DNA of 64,000 nucleotides from Savagea serpentis (GCF_015351395.1 NZ_JADKPV010000001.1:682001-746000), one strand, 5' to 3'. Shown: positions 26,981-36,153, counted from the first letter of the stretch. Notes: generated from the letters alone by a model not told the origin. Numbers and translations are program-made.

Positions 26981-27230
26981 TGCAACGAGTGAACAATTAA
27001 CAAAAGAACGTGTCAAAATATTACAAAACCTTATCTACCTCGCGTTTGAAACATACGGAATCGATGCCAAAACATCGATTGGATATGGATTAGGGAAAGT
27101 GATGTTAAAGAAAAGAAGAGGCAATCAGATGGATAAGACGAAAATATTTCAAAACATATTAACCATTAACAACCCACTGCTGTTTTTATATTATGCATAT
27201 GCTAGGATGTTCAATAAAGTGGAAGAGTAA
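26981..27230 (+). pseudogene. Relic of a second Cmr module: cmr6 tail joined to a gutted DUF6602 gene
   Basis: One frame encodes LTKERVKILQNLIYLAFE, then AKTSIGYGLGKV, closely matching the C-terminal 50 residues of Cmr6 at 38040-38200. It continues into MDKTKIFQNILT, the start of the DUF6602-type protein at 38203, and then NNPLLF..YAYARMFN, its last 20 residues; about 240 internal codons are missing. A CRISPR leader follows 9 nt after the stop, just as after the intact module. So cmr6-DUF6602-leader-array existed twice and this copy decayed. Confidence 0.88.
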
Positions 27231-27239
27231 AAAGTGTCT

Positions 27240-27393
27240 GCGAACCTGAAGCGCCCATGAAAACCCCAGGACCTTCGCAAAGAAAACAGCTCTTTTCATG
27301 AGGTTTTAGTGAAGTTCTAAACATCGCTTGAAAGAAAAAGGGAAATGAGGCACAATATGTAGTAATCGGGGGATTCAACCACAACCCCTCGCG
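27240..27393 (+). promoter_or_regulatory. CRISPR leader L5 (154 bp)
   Basis: Full-length copy starting GCGAACCTGAAGCGCCC, with TTGAAA..CACAAT intact, ending at array 5. Confidence 0.88.
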
Positions 27394-27606
27394 GTCTCCC
27401 TCTGCTTAGAGGGAGTGGATTGAAATATTGGTCTGCTCATTTTTTTGATTCAATTCTTCTAGTCTCCCTCTGCTTAGAGGGAGTGGATTGAAATACAATT
27501 GCAGCACTCCCAAAAAACCGAAACAAAATGTCTCCCTCTGCTTAGAGGGAGTGGATTGAAATTCGAACATCGTTAAGCTTTTTTCTAATAGACCAGTCTC
27601 CCTTGT
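27394..27606 (+). CRISPR. CRISPR array 5, downstream of the Cmr relic
   Basis: Repeats with loop GCTT lie at 27394-27426, 27462-27494 and 27530-27562; a fourth is cut short after GTCTCCCTTG at 27596-27606. Spacers are 35, 35 and 33 nt. Array 6 has the related loop ACTT, which suggests a common origin. Confidence 0.92.
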
Positions 27607-27997
27607 ATCTCAATAATCTTTTGAAAGTTGTATTTTCGGAGGACTTCATATTTTATGTGAGTAGCTTACTTGCCCTTAATCGCCTTTCTCTCTGGTTCCT
27701 CTAGCTATTTTTAATAGCTCATTTTCTGTTTCTAAATATTTAATAATACGTGCTTCAGTTTTCTGCAAGTTCTTTTCAGCTTATAAGTACTTCTTTTTTC
27801 TTCGCTCTTTACCAATTATCACTATGTAAAACTGATTTTCGTTGATGCTTGTTGAAATAGATTTTACTCGTATAGACAAGCTCCTTTTAGTTAAGAATAG
27901 TACAGAGGATTTTTCATAGAAAAACCCTGAAAAGGGTACTTTTTTAAAGTGTCCACATTTCAGGAGTCAGTTCATTTTCAGAAAAAAGAGGAGCGTT
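27607..27997. other. Non-coding stretch with possible transposase debris
   Basis: On the minus strand (27676-27774) a short frame reads KNLQKTEARIIKYLETENEL, like the Leu-zipper end of an IS3-type OrfA, but I am not sure. The right end has an AAACCCTGAAAAGGGTACTTTTTT hairpin-like stretch. No gene is supported. Confidence 0.35.
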
Positions 27998-30172
27998 TTA
28001 TTCGGATTCGTCTTGGTCGAGTGAGTACGGAGGCGGTTGTTTAAAAGAAAATGTAAAGGTATCTCCACTTTGAAGGACGCGTTGAAATTCCTCGTAAAAT
28101 GGATATGTATTTGTTCCGGAAATATGTGCCCATGCTCGTGATCGGGTAAGTGCGACGAATAATTCGTTGCGCGCTTTTGGTGAACTTTCTTTTTTCGCTA
28201 CTTCATCGAGGCCAACGACATATACCATATTTGCTTCGTTTCCTTTAGCGCGTGTCACTTGGCTAAAAGTGACTGCTCCATCGAATACGAAACGGGTCGG
28301 ATCGCCACCACTTGTGCCGGTCATATTTGGTGTTTTTGCAGCTGCAACGTAATAGTCGATTGAATGATTATTTAATAGATGGCCGAGTTGATTTTGTTTT
28401 GTCTTAGTTATCCAAGAAGGGCCTAAAAAGATTACTAAAATATCTTCCGGCTCGATTCCTTCTTTCGTAATGTCGTGCACAATCGCATGTGCGACGTGTT
28501 GTAACTCTTCAGTCGTCGAGGAGTACGTTTGAAAATGAATGACTGGATTTTTCCACAACGATGGAACAGGATTCGGAGAATGAGCAGGTGGTCGGTGAAG
28601 TGTAATTTCTTCTCCCGATCGGAAGTTACCTTGTACAACTTCATAACCAATTCGTTCCCAATCGCTTTTATTCGTAATACCACGCAACATGCCGTCTGGT
28701 CGTAGAAGCCCCATGCCGATTGCGTGAGCTGCGGTTAGTAAAGGTCCTGGTGTACGGTAACACCTGTACATCACTTCACTTTTTCGAGCTCCACCTGGAT
28801 AAATGCCTTGGACGAGTTTCGTATAATCTGGTCCAAAAAGTTCTTTGGCCGTCGGGACGATGAGCGCATCTAAGCTTTGACTTTCATCATAGCCCCAAAT
28901 GAGCCGTCGACTCGTTGGATTGTTTGTTATAGCTGGGCGTAACGCTTGAAAAGCGAGCCAATAAATGGGTTGTTTTCCTTCGTAGTGGAAGGTCTTATTC
29001 TCTACGACTAAGTCTTGTCCTTCATCGATTAAAATGGCGTCGAACTGAGGTGTGATATGTCCGCGAGTTTCGTGTAATAGTTGTTGGCAACAGTAGGCGA
29101 CGCTATCGCTTGGTGACATGTATTTCGGAAGGTGAGGGGCTTCTTTTAAGTCGTTGACAATCAGCGGCCGAACGCCATGTTCTCTAGCAAGCGTGCTGTA
29201 AAAACCAGGTTGACGTTTCCCTCCCCATGCGTGAAAAATTCGAATGCGTCGTTCGACTTCAGGTGTAAGTGAGACCGTGTCCTTACTGAAGAAGCGTAAC
29301 CAATGATCGACTTGCCCTCGTATTGAGTCGTACAAGCTTTGTGTTGAAAAAACAATCGCGATGTCCCAATCCGGATACTTTAAATGCATATGTGCAGCTT
29401 TTTGACAGAGCATAACTGTTTTTCCAGAACCAGCGATGCCACGGATTCGTTGTGGACCTGGTGGAATGACCTTTCCAATCGTTTCTTGTTTTTCGTCAAA
29501 TTGACTCGTTTCCGCATTCAATTGGTGTAACAAGTAATTTTTCGTCATCGTAGTTGTAGGTACGATTTCTTTTTTCTTATGTACTGGAGCTCCACCTAGT
29601 ACAGAAAGAGCGGCGTTCCAAGCTTCGTCGTCAAGCGGCATTCGTCCGCGTTGTACAGTCGGAGCTTCTTCAATTCGTGAGCGCATTGTTTTCGGTCCGA
29701 GATCTTCGGAAAAAAGAATCGGCGGTGATGAAGGCAAGTGGGCAAACCCTTTTTCTTCCCATTCTGCTCTAGTAATACGGGGAAGTGCAACGATTGCACG
29801 AGCCTTAATTTTTCGACGTGTCCGTTGATCGCTGTCAAAGTAATGAAGTAAGGAAAACACTTGGTCTTCGGCTTGTTGGTACGGTGCGCCTTCTTCGACA
29901 TAAAAGTTATTGTATGTCCAAAGGGGTCCTTGGATGGACGCAATTTGGTCAATAGTAAGTCCTTTCACTTCAATGATGACGAGACCGCCCCCACGAGTAA
30001 GTAGTAGTAAATCGGGTTCGCGTCTCGGACCATCGGAAGGAGAGAAAACGGGATAACGCCAGTAGCCGATTCCATCATCTTTAGCATAAGCACGTTTCAA
30101 CGCTTCCCATACGCGTTGCTCGTCTTTTTTGCCAGCCATTTCGATGGATTCTGTTTCAATAAAAGTAGTCAT
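27998..30172 (-). CDS. NERD-domain nuclease fused to a UvrD-like (SF1) helicase
   Basis: The 724-residue protein starts with a NERD domain, a PD-(D/E)XK nuclease fold: EPDLLLL near residue 52 and VIIEVKG near 66 supply Asp and Glu-x-Lys. An SF1 helicase follows: Walker A GIAGSGKT near 247, Walker B LIDEGQD near 383, and C-terminal motifs around AKGNEAN and VALTRSRAW near 672. Proteins with this layout, including the staphylococcal phage-defence nuclease-helicase Nhi, are known or suspected to defend against phage. The ATG follows TTAGGAGG. It is a lone minus-strand gene between CRISPR loci that are all on the plus strand. Confidence 0.85.
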   Translation of the reverse strand: MTTFIETESIEMAGKKDEQRVWEALKRAYAKDDGIGYWRYPVFSPSDGPRREPDLLLLTRGGGLVIIEVKGLTIDQIASIQGPLWTYNNFYVEEGAPYQQAEDQVFSLLHYFDSDQRTRRKIKARAIVALPRITRAEWEEKGFAHLPSSPPILFSEDLGPKTMRSRIEEAPTVQRGRMPLDDEAWNAALSVLGGAPVHKKKEIVPTTTMTKNYLLHQLNAETSQFDEKQETIGKVIPPGPQRIRGIAGSGKTVMLCQKAAHMHLKYPDWDIAIVFSTQSLYDSIRGQVDHWLRFFSKDTVSLTPEVERRIRIFHAWGGKRQPGFYSTLAREHGVRPLIVNDLKEAPHLPKYMSPSDSVAYCCQQLLHETRGHITPQFDAILIDEGQDLVVENKTFHYEGKQPIYWLAFQALRPAITNNPTSRRLIWGYDESQSLDALIVPTAKELFGPDYTKLVQGIYPGGARKSEVMYRCYRTPGPLLTAAHAIGMGLLRPDGMLRGITNKSDWERIGYEVVQGNFRSGEEITLHRPPAHSPNPVPSLWKNPVIHFQTYSSTTEELQHVAHAIVHDITKEGIEPEDILVIFLGPSWITKTKQNQLGHLLNNHSIDYYVAAAKTPNMTGTSGGDPTRFVFDGAVTFSQVTRAKGNEANMVYVVGLDEVAKKESSPKARNELFVALTRSRAWAHISGTNTYPFYEEFQRVLQSGDTFTFSFKQPPPYSLDQDESE

Positions 30173-30315
30173 TTCAATACCTCCTAAATTTAGTTTAAAT
30201 TACCATTTAACCTACCATAACTCTGTTAAAAAGTAAAAATATAATGAAAAAATGTTTTAACAGTATTAATATAAGTGATATTCACATAATAAGGAAGAGT
30301 AGTAATGATAGTGTT

Positions 30316-30354
30316 AATCTAAAACTGAGCCACCTTGTAAGAAAATCCTACATA
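30316..30354. repeat. Insertion-sequence end-like repeat, copy 2
   Basis: TAATCTAAAACTGAGCCACC and the following CTTGTAAGAAAATCCTAC repeat 24015-24085, here shortened and joined directly to the fragment of the regulator gene. Confidence 0.6.
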
Positions 30355-30355
30355 T

Positions 30356-30452
30356 TTTTAGAGGTGAGCTAACGAATCGACAATCGACACAGGCTTTTGA
30401 GGCAGTACTTTTTGCCATTGAAGATTATGTAATGATGAAGCAAGTAGATTAA
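30356..30452 (+). pseudogene. C-terminal fragment of a duplicated XRE regulator
   Basis: The frame reads RGELTNRQSTQAFEAVLFAI then EDYVMMKQVD-stop, the last third of the regulator at 24338-24667 with a few changes. The helix-turn-helix part is absent because an insertion-sequence end is fused at the left edge. Confidence 0.88.
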
Positions 30453-30474
30453 ATAAAAGCAAGAGAACAAGCTA

Positions 30475-30504
30475 AAAAACAGCAGAGGCCTTTGCTGTTT
30501 TTTT
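30475..30504. terminator. Bidirectional terminator
   Basis: AAAAACAGCA / TTTGCTGTTTTT around GAGGCC. It is deleted from the otherwise matching copy at 24.7 kb. Confidence 0.8.
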
Positions 30505-30799
30505 AAGGTGAAGTTTAATAAAAAATGGAAAATAGACTGAATAAACATACCAAAAATCTTTTCACATAGAGGGGGTTTTTCTGTGGATTGTGCGAAGTCA
30601 GGAGAAGAAGCATCGCCTCTCCATTTCGTTTTAATTTGATACATAACACTCAATATATAGCATAAGACAAGACATCTTTTCCAAACATTTCAAGTAATGT
30701 TCCATGATCATCTTCTACAAATAAAATATAATCTCTTTAAGAGAGATAAGGCAGTACAATTCATAAAAAAATTTGATTAAATAAACATTTAAGTCACGC

Positions 30800-30953
30800 G
30801 CGAACCTAAAGTGCCCATGAAAACCCCGGGACCTTCGCAAAGAAAATGGCGCCTTTTATGAAGTTTTAGTGAAGTCCTAAACATTACTTGCAAGAAAAAG
30901 GGAAATGAGGCACAATATGTAGTAATAGGGGGAGTTAAATACAATCCCTCGCA
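30800..30953 (+). promoter_or_regulatory. CRISPR leader L6 (154 bp)
   Basis: Full-length copy starting GCGAACCTAAAGTGCCC with TTGCAA..CACAAT; it ends at array 6. Confidence 0.88.
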
Positions 30954-31190
30954 GTCTCCCTCTACTTAGAGGGAGTGGATTGAAATGATGTTAATATGCT
31001 TACTGATTCATTAAATGTATTCGTCTCCCTCTACTTAGAGGGAGTGGATTGAAATTGAAAACACACTAAAGTTAATCAAGGAGTGCAATGTCTCCCTCTA
31101 CTTAGAGGGAGTGGATTGAAATAAGTCAAAGGCAGAGACCAAAACATACGCGGAAGTGTTTCCCTCTGCATAGAGGGAGTGGATTAAAGT
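30954..31190 (+). CRISPR. CRISPR array 6, upstream of the Cmr operon
   Basis: Repeats at 30954-30986, 31023-31055 and 31090-31122 have loop ACTT; the fourth at 31158-31190 is degenerate (GTTTCC start, altered handle). Spacers are 36, 34 and 35 nt. Confidence 0.92.
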
Positions 31191-31250
31191 CTATATTGGA
31201 AATCCTTCTTAGTTTAAAATAAGATGATTGTTATAAAAGTGTCATTAAAG

Positions 31251-31282
31251 AAGAGTTCGTTTATTAAAACGGGCTCTTTTTT
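31251..31282 (+). terminator. Terminator after array 6
   Basis: AAGAGTTCGTT / AACGGGCTCTT with two G-U pairs, followed by TTTTTT. Confidence 0.7.
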
Positions 31283-31359
31283 AGTTCTTTGGAATGTATT
31301 TATGAGCTTTATTAGTTTTTTAATGATATTATATACCTAAAAGATGGGAGTGATGGAAA

Positions 31360-32341
31360 ATGTGTGAGAAAAAAGAGGCGAAGTCTGAAGTTCATCAAAC
31401 GATAGATGGCCATCCGATTTTTAACATGATTGCTCAGAACTATTTACGATTGGAACAGTCTATCGTTCAAGAGCTTTATTTCTGATACATTTCGGGAAGC
31501 CATATGGAAAGAATTGTTTGAGCAAATCGTTCCGAAGAAATTCGTTGTGGAACAGTCCGTTTTTATTTTAGATTCTCATGGCAGCGTTTCCAAAGAAGTA
31601 GATCTTGTTATTTTGGACGAAATGTATACGCCTTATATTTTTAGACAAGGGCATTTGAAGTTTATACCGATTGAAGCGGTCGCAGTAGCCATTGAATGTA
31701 AAAGTGAAAATTTAGATGGTGAAGTCATTTCAACGTGGAGAAAATCTATTGAAAAATTAAAAACGAGCGATCGAGGAATCGCGCGTCTTTTTGGACATGT
31801 GCAATCCAAAGAACCTTCACAACAAACTAAGAAAGAAGGCCAGTCGAAAGAGTGTGGAGTACCCGAGTGTTTAATACAAAAACGAGGTCCGCGAAAACTG
31901 ACACAGACAGGAACCCGTCCAATCTTAATTCTTTGTCATATGTCGAAGCAATCCAAGGATTGTGAAAACGCTACGGTCGATTTAGAAAAGGAATTTGACA
32001 TTACGCTTTGGGCACAAGAAAAAGAGGATAACCGTTCCATTCGAGTGGCTGTGAACGATCGATTCAAAGAGTTGTCTGATGTTTACAAGCGGTTGAATCA
32101 TCACCCTTATCATGAAGCGGAGTATGAAGATGCGATCATTAAAAATGCGAACTTAGATGGACTGTCGTTAGATAATTATCGCATTCGAAAAGGGGTCGAA
32201 GAAGTTTCTTTATTGACGCTCAATTTTATGCTGAACCAAGCGTTGATGCTCATTAACAATCCAATGTTTTTCCCGCACCTTGCGTATGTAGAACGCTTTC
32301 GTAAAGAGTTGAATTCTGAAAATAAAAATGAACAGTCGTGA
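31360..32341 (+). pseudogene. DUF6602-type PD-(D/E)XK-like gene, frameshifted near its 5' end
   Basis: From ATG 31360 (GGGAG upstream) 41 codons read MCEKKEAKSE...QSIVQELYF and stop at 31483-31485. The +1 frame then continues with SDTFREAIWKELFEQ and is collinear with the gene at 38203. Against that copy (YFQYDPHGTTIGTFRENVWKK) about 29 nt are missing here, which explains the shift. The downstream body is intact, with EVDLVILD (Asp) and AIECKS (Glu-x-Lys) around residues 60-105, a PD-(D/E)XK-type nuclease site. A TTG at 31430 could restart translation, but its first 17 residues do not belong to the family. It abuts cmr1. It may be dead or make a truncated protein. Confidence 0.7.
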
Positions 32342-32358
32342 AAGAGGAGGAGCGAGGT

Positions 32359-33321
32359 GTGAAGAAGAAAATAGTAATTGGAGAAGCGATTAGCCCGATT
32401 GTCAGTCAAGACGGTTCTCAAATGCTTGATTTACGACCATCCGAATGGAAAGCGTTGATGAGAAGTACGTGGCGTTCTCTTCAACGGGACCCGAGTACAG
32501 AAAAATTGTATAAGCGAGAGGTCGCGTACTTTGGCGGGGTGCTAGCAAGTCATTCAGTTGCTGCGCCTATTCGTTTTCAAGCGAAATTAAAAGAACTTGT
32601 AAATGAAAAAAGAGAAGTGATGTTGCTTCATCGAGAGAGAAGCTTTAAGAAAAAGGCGTATTCATACGGAACGTCATTTGAATACGTGTTTCGTTACCAA
32701 CCGCATATGGTTGATTTATCCGTCGTTGATACATATGTTGAACTGTTCGAGCTTTCTCTACTGCTCGGTGGAATCGGTTTAAGAAGTAGGCGTGGCAGAG
32801 GGGCCGTATCACCGAAGCGAATTGTAGAAGGCAAAGAGCGAGACGTTCTTATTGGAGAGACGGCAGAAGAAGTCGCAGAAGAAATTTTTCAAAAAATAAT
32901 ACGAATTGATCAGAACGCACCGTTTGCGAGAAACGAAACGATCATTTATCGAACGGTCAACGATGCGAGCCGTGTAAAATACCCCGTGCTCGAAAAAATA
33001 GAAGTAGGACAACCAATTGGTGATGACGTTACTTCTTTTTTAAAGCGAGTTGATCAAACATCTCATCATGTGAAAAAACATGCGGAAAAGAATGGGCTGC
33101 CAGGAAATTGTGGATTTTTAACCGGTGAAGGCGGAACGTCGCGATTTTCTTCTTCATTGGTTGTTACACTCGTTCGAAGCGGAATGAACATATATCCGCT
33201 ATATGTACAGTTAAGGGCAGTCAAAGGAAACAGAGTTTTGAATGCTTCTCCTGAGCGAGATAATCGAATCGAATTTATCAATCAATTGGAAGGGAGAAAG
33301 TCGACTTGGAAAAACAATTAG
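32359..33321 (+). CDS. cmr1: Type III-B RAMP protein Cmr1
   Basis: The 320-residue Cmr1-family protein shows ISPIVSQDGS near residue 9, LRPSEWKALMRSTWRSLQR near 21 (the RAMP counterpart of LRP.S.KG.LRFWWR), and a Gly-rich LLGGIGLRSRRGRGAVSP near 133. It caps the 3' end region of the Cmr crRNA complex. GTG 32359 is used because GGAGGAG lies about 8 nt before it; GTG 32338 is upstream of that site. It overlaps cas10 by 16 nt. Confidence 0.88.
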   Translation: MKKKIVIGEAISPIVSQDGSQMLDLRPSEWKALMRSTWRSLQRDPSTEKLYKREVAYFGGVLASHSVAAPIRFQAKLKELVNEKREVMLLHRERSFKKKAYSYGTSFEYVFRYQPHMVDLSVVDTYVELFELSLLLGGIGLRSRRGRGAVSPKRIVEGKERDVLIGETAEEVAEEIFQKIIRIDQNAPFARNETIIYRTVNDASRVKYPVLEKIEVGQPIGDDVTSFLKRVDQTSHHVKKHAEKNGLPGNCGFLTGEGGTSRFSSSLVVTLVRSGMNIYPLYVQLRAVKGNRVLNASPERDNRIEFINQLEGRKSTWKNN

Positions 33322-34976
33322 TGTTGTTAACGATTGGACCAGTCGGTGAACTGATTCAGTCCTCACGGAAAATGAAAGATTTGGCAGCAGGAAGTTTCTT
33401 ACTGTCTCATTTAACGCGTTGTGCTATCGAGCGCATCGATTCATCCGATGCTGGTGCAAAAACTCAAATCATTTTCCCGAAAATGGAGTTGCCTAGTTTA
33501 CCGAACCGTCTACTATTTACGATTCGGGATTCCTCTGAAAATACGAAAAAGTATTGTGAATCAATCGAAAGTGATTTGAAACGAACGTGGCTTGAAATAG
33601 TAGAAAAAACTTTTGAGAAGGAGAAAATCGAATTAACGGATGAAGCGAAAGCACAGTTGTCTCACTTTTTATCGATTCATTGGACGTTTGTTCCTTACGG
33701 TGGAGACTATGGAAAAAGTTATAACGAAGTCGTTCAAGCGATGCACGATGTGAAAAACACGAGGATGTTTGAACAACTTCCTCTCGGTGAAGGGCGCCGT
33801 TGTTCATTGTTTCCAGCGTATCGAGCGCTTTACGGAAGAAAGCGAAACGATAGATTCCCACCTTTTGCTTCAGACCTCAAGGAGGTAAATCAGCCTCTTT
33901 TGAAAGAAGGCGAGTGTTTAAGCGGCATCGCAATGTTTAAACGCCTGTTCGATCCTTCTTTGTTAAAACTCAAAGATAAAGGTAACCAAAAATCGTTTCG
34001 TTCAGTGGCGATGATGTTATTGAAACATGCCAATCGACACATTGGCGATTGGAAGCGTTACGAGGAGCTAGAGGACGAAGGGTCCGAAGTGCTGCACGAT
34101 TGGATGAATGGTCATCCGATTGAAGACATCTATCCTCAAGGTGTTCTCGAGGAGTTCCGTGAGTTGAAAAACACCCATGCGGGTCCTTTGAAAAAACCAT
34201 CGCCTTATTACGCATTGATTAAGTTAGACGGTGATGGTGTCGGAAGTGAATATCAAAAAAGTGGTCGATTCGATGTTCACGAACGGTTAAGTGAATCGAT
34301 TGCTACATTCGCTAACGAAGCGGACAAGATGGTGACAGAAGATGGCGGGATTTGTATTTTCGCAGGTGGCGAAGACGTTCTCGCATTTGCGCCGATTGAT
34401 CAAACGATGCCACTCTTGAAGAAACTGCGAGCACTGTTTCAAGAGAAAATAAAAGATGAAGCAGGTAACCCCTTTACTTTGTCTGCAGGAATTGTATTTG
34501 CGCATTTAATGTCTCCGCTTGCTCCATTATTGGAACGCGTAGAAGAGCTTGAAGGATATGCGAAAGATATGCCAGGAAAAGATGCGTATGCGATCGAAGT
34601 CCAACATCGTGGTGGGAAGCAAGTGATCTACCGCGATAAATTTGAGAAACTCGATACGTTCGAACAGTTGCTAGAACAGTTAGGACGAGAGCCGTTCAGT
34701 CGCTCGTACATCGCGAATTTATTAGAGACATTGAATCCTCTCGACGATTCATACGACAGTGCCATCATTCATGCTTTAATTCGAAGAGTAGGGCACCGTT
34801 CGTTAGAAGGTCATGCGAGCGATGAACAACAAGAAATGACCGAACTTATTTTAGATTTGTTCAATGATTCATCATCGAATGAAGGGAAGGTCGTTCATCT
34901 CGTCGACCAATTGAACGTTATTGCATTCATGCAAAAGATAGGAGCGGTAAACAATGATGAAACAGCAAATGTATAA
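33306..34976 (+). CDS. cmr2: Type III-B large subunit Cas10/Cmr2
   Basis: The 556-residue protein begins directly with the Palm region: TIGPVGELIQSSRKMKDL near residue 9, equivalent to GPVQ.FI..ARK..DL. There is no N-terminal HD nuclease domain. The cyclase Palm has LIKLDGDGVG near residue 305 and FAGGEDVLAF near 352, so the usual GGDD is GGED; both acidic metal ligands are kept in type. Cas10 makes cyclic oligoadenylates on target RNA binding. Only one Cys (GRRCSLFP) remains where Cmr2 zinc knuckles often lie. TTG 33306 follows GGGAGAAAG. Cyclase activity is likely, ssDNase activity unlikely. Confidence 0.88.
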   Translation: MEKQLVLLTIGPVGELIQSSRKMKDLAAGSFLLSHLTRCAIERIDSSDAGAKTQIIFPKMELPSLPNRLLFTIRDSSENTKKYCESIESDLKRTWLEIVEKTFEKEKIELTDEAKAQLSHFLSIHWTFVPYGGDYGKSYNEVVQAMHDVKNTRMFEQLPLGEGRRCSLFPAYRALYGRKRNDRFPPFASDLKEVNQPLLKEGECLSGIAMFKRLFDPSLLKLKDKGNQKSFRSVAMMLLKHANRHIGDWKRYEELEDEGSEVLHDWMNGHPIEDIYPQGVLEEFRELKNTHAGPLKKPSPYYALIKLDGDGVGSEYQKSGRFDVHERLSESIATFANEADKMVTEDGGICIFAGGEDVLAFAPIDQTMPLLKKLRALFQEKIKDEAGNPFTLSAGIVFAHLMSPLAPLLERVEELEGYAKDMPGKDAYAIEVQHRGGKQVIYRDKFEKLDTFEQLLEQLGREPFSRSYIANLLETLNPLDDSYDSAIIHALIRRVGHRSLEGHASDEQQEMTELILDLFNDSSSNEGKVVHLVDQLNVIAFMQKIGAVNNDETANV

Positions 34977-36153
34977 ACTGAAACCATTGGATCGTTTGTT
35001 TTTCAAAGGAGCTTCTCCGAGCGATGCCGGAATTAACTTTCATACGTCAACGATTTTTCCGCCGTATCCTTCTACATATGCAGGGATGTTTCGAGAGCTT
35101 TGGAACGTCGATGCACGGGAACTTTCAATCGGTTGGAGCGGGATTTTGTTAAACAATAAACCGATTTATCCTGCACCTCTCGATACGATGTTAGTAGCAG
35201 AACACTCGAATGGAGAAGAATCGTTGCAACTCGTTCTTCTTCAGTTGAAGCGTGATCCCTCTAACAACTTGCCGTTCCCATATGTTTTAACGGCGCCGCC
35301 TACGAGACAAGTAGAAAGTGAAGAACGGAAGCGGTTGAAACGGAAGGCGGGAAGTTGGAACGGGTTAGACCAAAAGACGTTCAGCGATTATGTCCGTGCG
35401 ACAGGAGAAGCATTGGCTTTAACGACGTTTAATGAGAGCATTACTTTTGAGCAACAGACAGGCATTAGTGTAGACCTCGCCGATGGAGTGACGGAAACAG
35501 GAAAGTGGTACACACGTGAAAGTGTCGTCCTTAACGAACAAGTGCCCTTAGGTGGAGCACCTAAACAGAAAGAAGAGCAGTTGTTGTTAGGTGTCGAAGT
35601 AACGAAAGGCTTTAAAAAGCAATCTCCGGTCATCGTTAAAATCGGTGGCGATCAACGACGCGCGAAGTTAAGTAAGTATGATAAAAAGCAAGTGCAAAAA
35701 GCAGAAGGAACAAACTATTTTAAACTGTATCTCGCTACCCCTGCGATATGGAAACATGGCACTTTGCCACGTTGGATTGACCCAGCAACGTTAACCGGTA
35801 CTTTTAGTTATAAAAAACGGAAAATAAGAGTGGAAGCAATCGCTGCGGCCATTGGAAAACCTGAAGTCATCGGTAGTTTTAATCCGAAAGAAAATCGACC
35901 AGTTGCTCCACAATTGGCAGTGCCTGCTGGATCGGTCATCTATTTTAAGCTGTTGGAAGGAACATTTGAAGATGCAGTTTATTTAATGCATGAGAAGAAT
36001 ATGAGTGACTATCGAGAGCGTCTCGGCTATGACTACCCATGGTATAAGCGAACGACGTATTGTGATAGAGGGTTCGGTCATAGTTACGTAGCAGCGTTAT
36101 CTGCAGAACAAGTACAACAATTACAAAAAGAGAAAGGTGAGAAGTATGACTAA
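34954..36153 (+). CDS. cmr3: Type III-B RAMP protein Cmr3
   Basis: The 399-residue Cmr3 shows KLKPLDRLFFKGASPSD near residue 6, TIFPPYPSTYAGMFRELW near 30, and late RIDHYQ-like features replaced by GTFSYKKRK and a final RGFGHSYVAAL. It belongs to the Cas5-like subunit group that binds the crRNA 5' handle with Cas10. The GGAGCGG ribosome-binding site lies upstream of ATG 34954; the gene overlaps cmr2 and cmr4, which indicates one tightly coupled operon. Confidence 0.87.
   Translation: MMKQQMYKLKPLDRLFFKGASPSDAGINFHTSTIFPPYPSTYAGMFRELWNVDARELSIGWSGILLNNKPIYPAPLDTMLVAEHSNGEESLQLVLLQLKRDPSNNLPFPYVLTAPPTRQVESEERKRLKRKAGSWNGLDQKTFSDYVRATGEALALTTFNESITFEQQTGISVDLADGVTETGKWYTRESVVLNEQVPLGGAPKQKEEQLLLGVEVTKGFKKQSPVIVKIGGDQRRAKLSKYDKKQVQKAEGTNYFKLYLATPAIWKHGTLPRWIDPATLTGTFSYKKRKIRVEAIAAAIGKPEVIGSFNPKENRPVAPQLAVPAGSVIYFKLLEGTFEDAVYLMHEKNMSDYRERLGYDYPWYKRTTYCDRGFGHSYVAALSAEQVQQLQKEKGEKYD

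Larger units (their letters stand above)
30355..30690 (+). repeat. Duplicated segment, copy 2 (see 24571-24858)
   Basis: It carries the regulator fragment, the terminator at 30475-30504, and the TCGCCTCTCCATTTCG...TATAGC stretch in the same order as copy 1. The two copies flank arrays 4-5, the Cmr relic and the NERD-helicase. Confidence 0.85.

Noticed and set aside
31430-32341. A complete 303-residue gene starting at TTG 31430
   Set aside because: The first 17 residues are out of frame relative to the family; the true start at 31360 leads to a stop, so it is treated as frameshifted.
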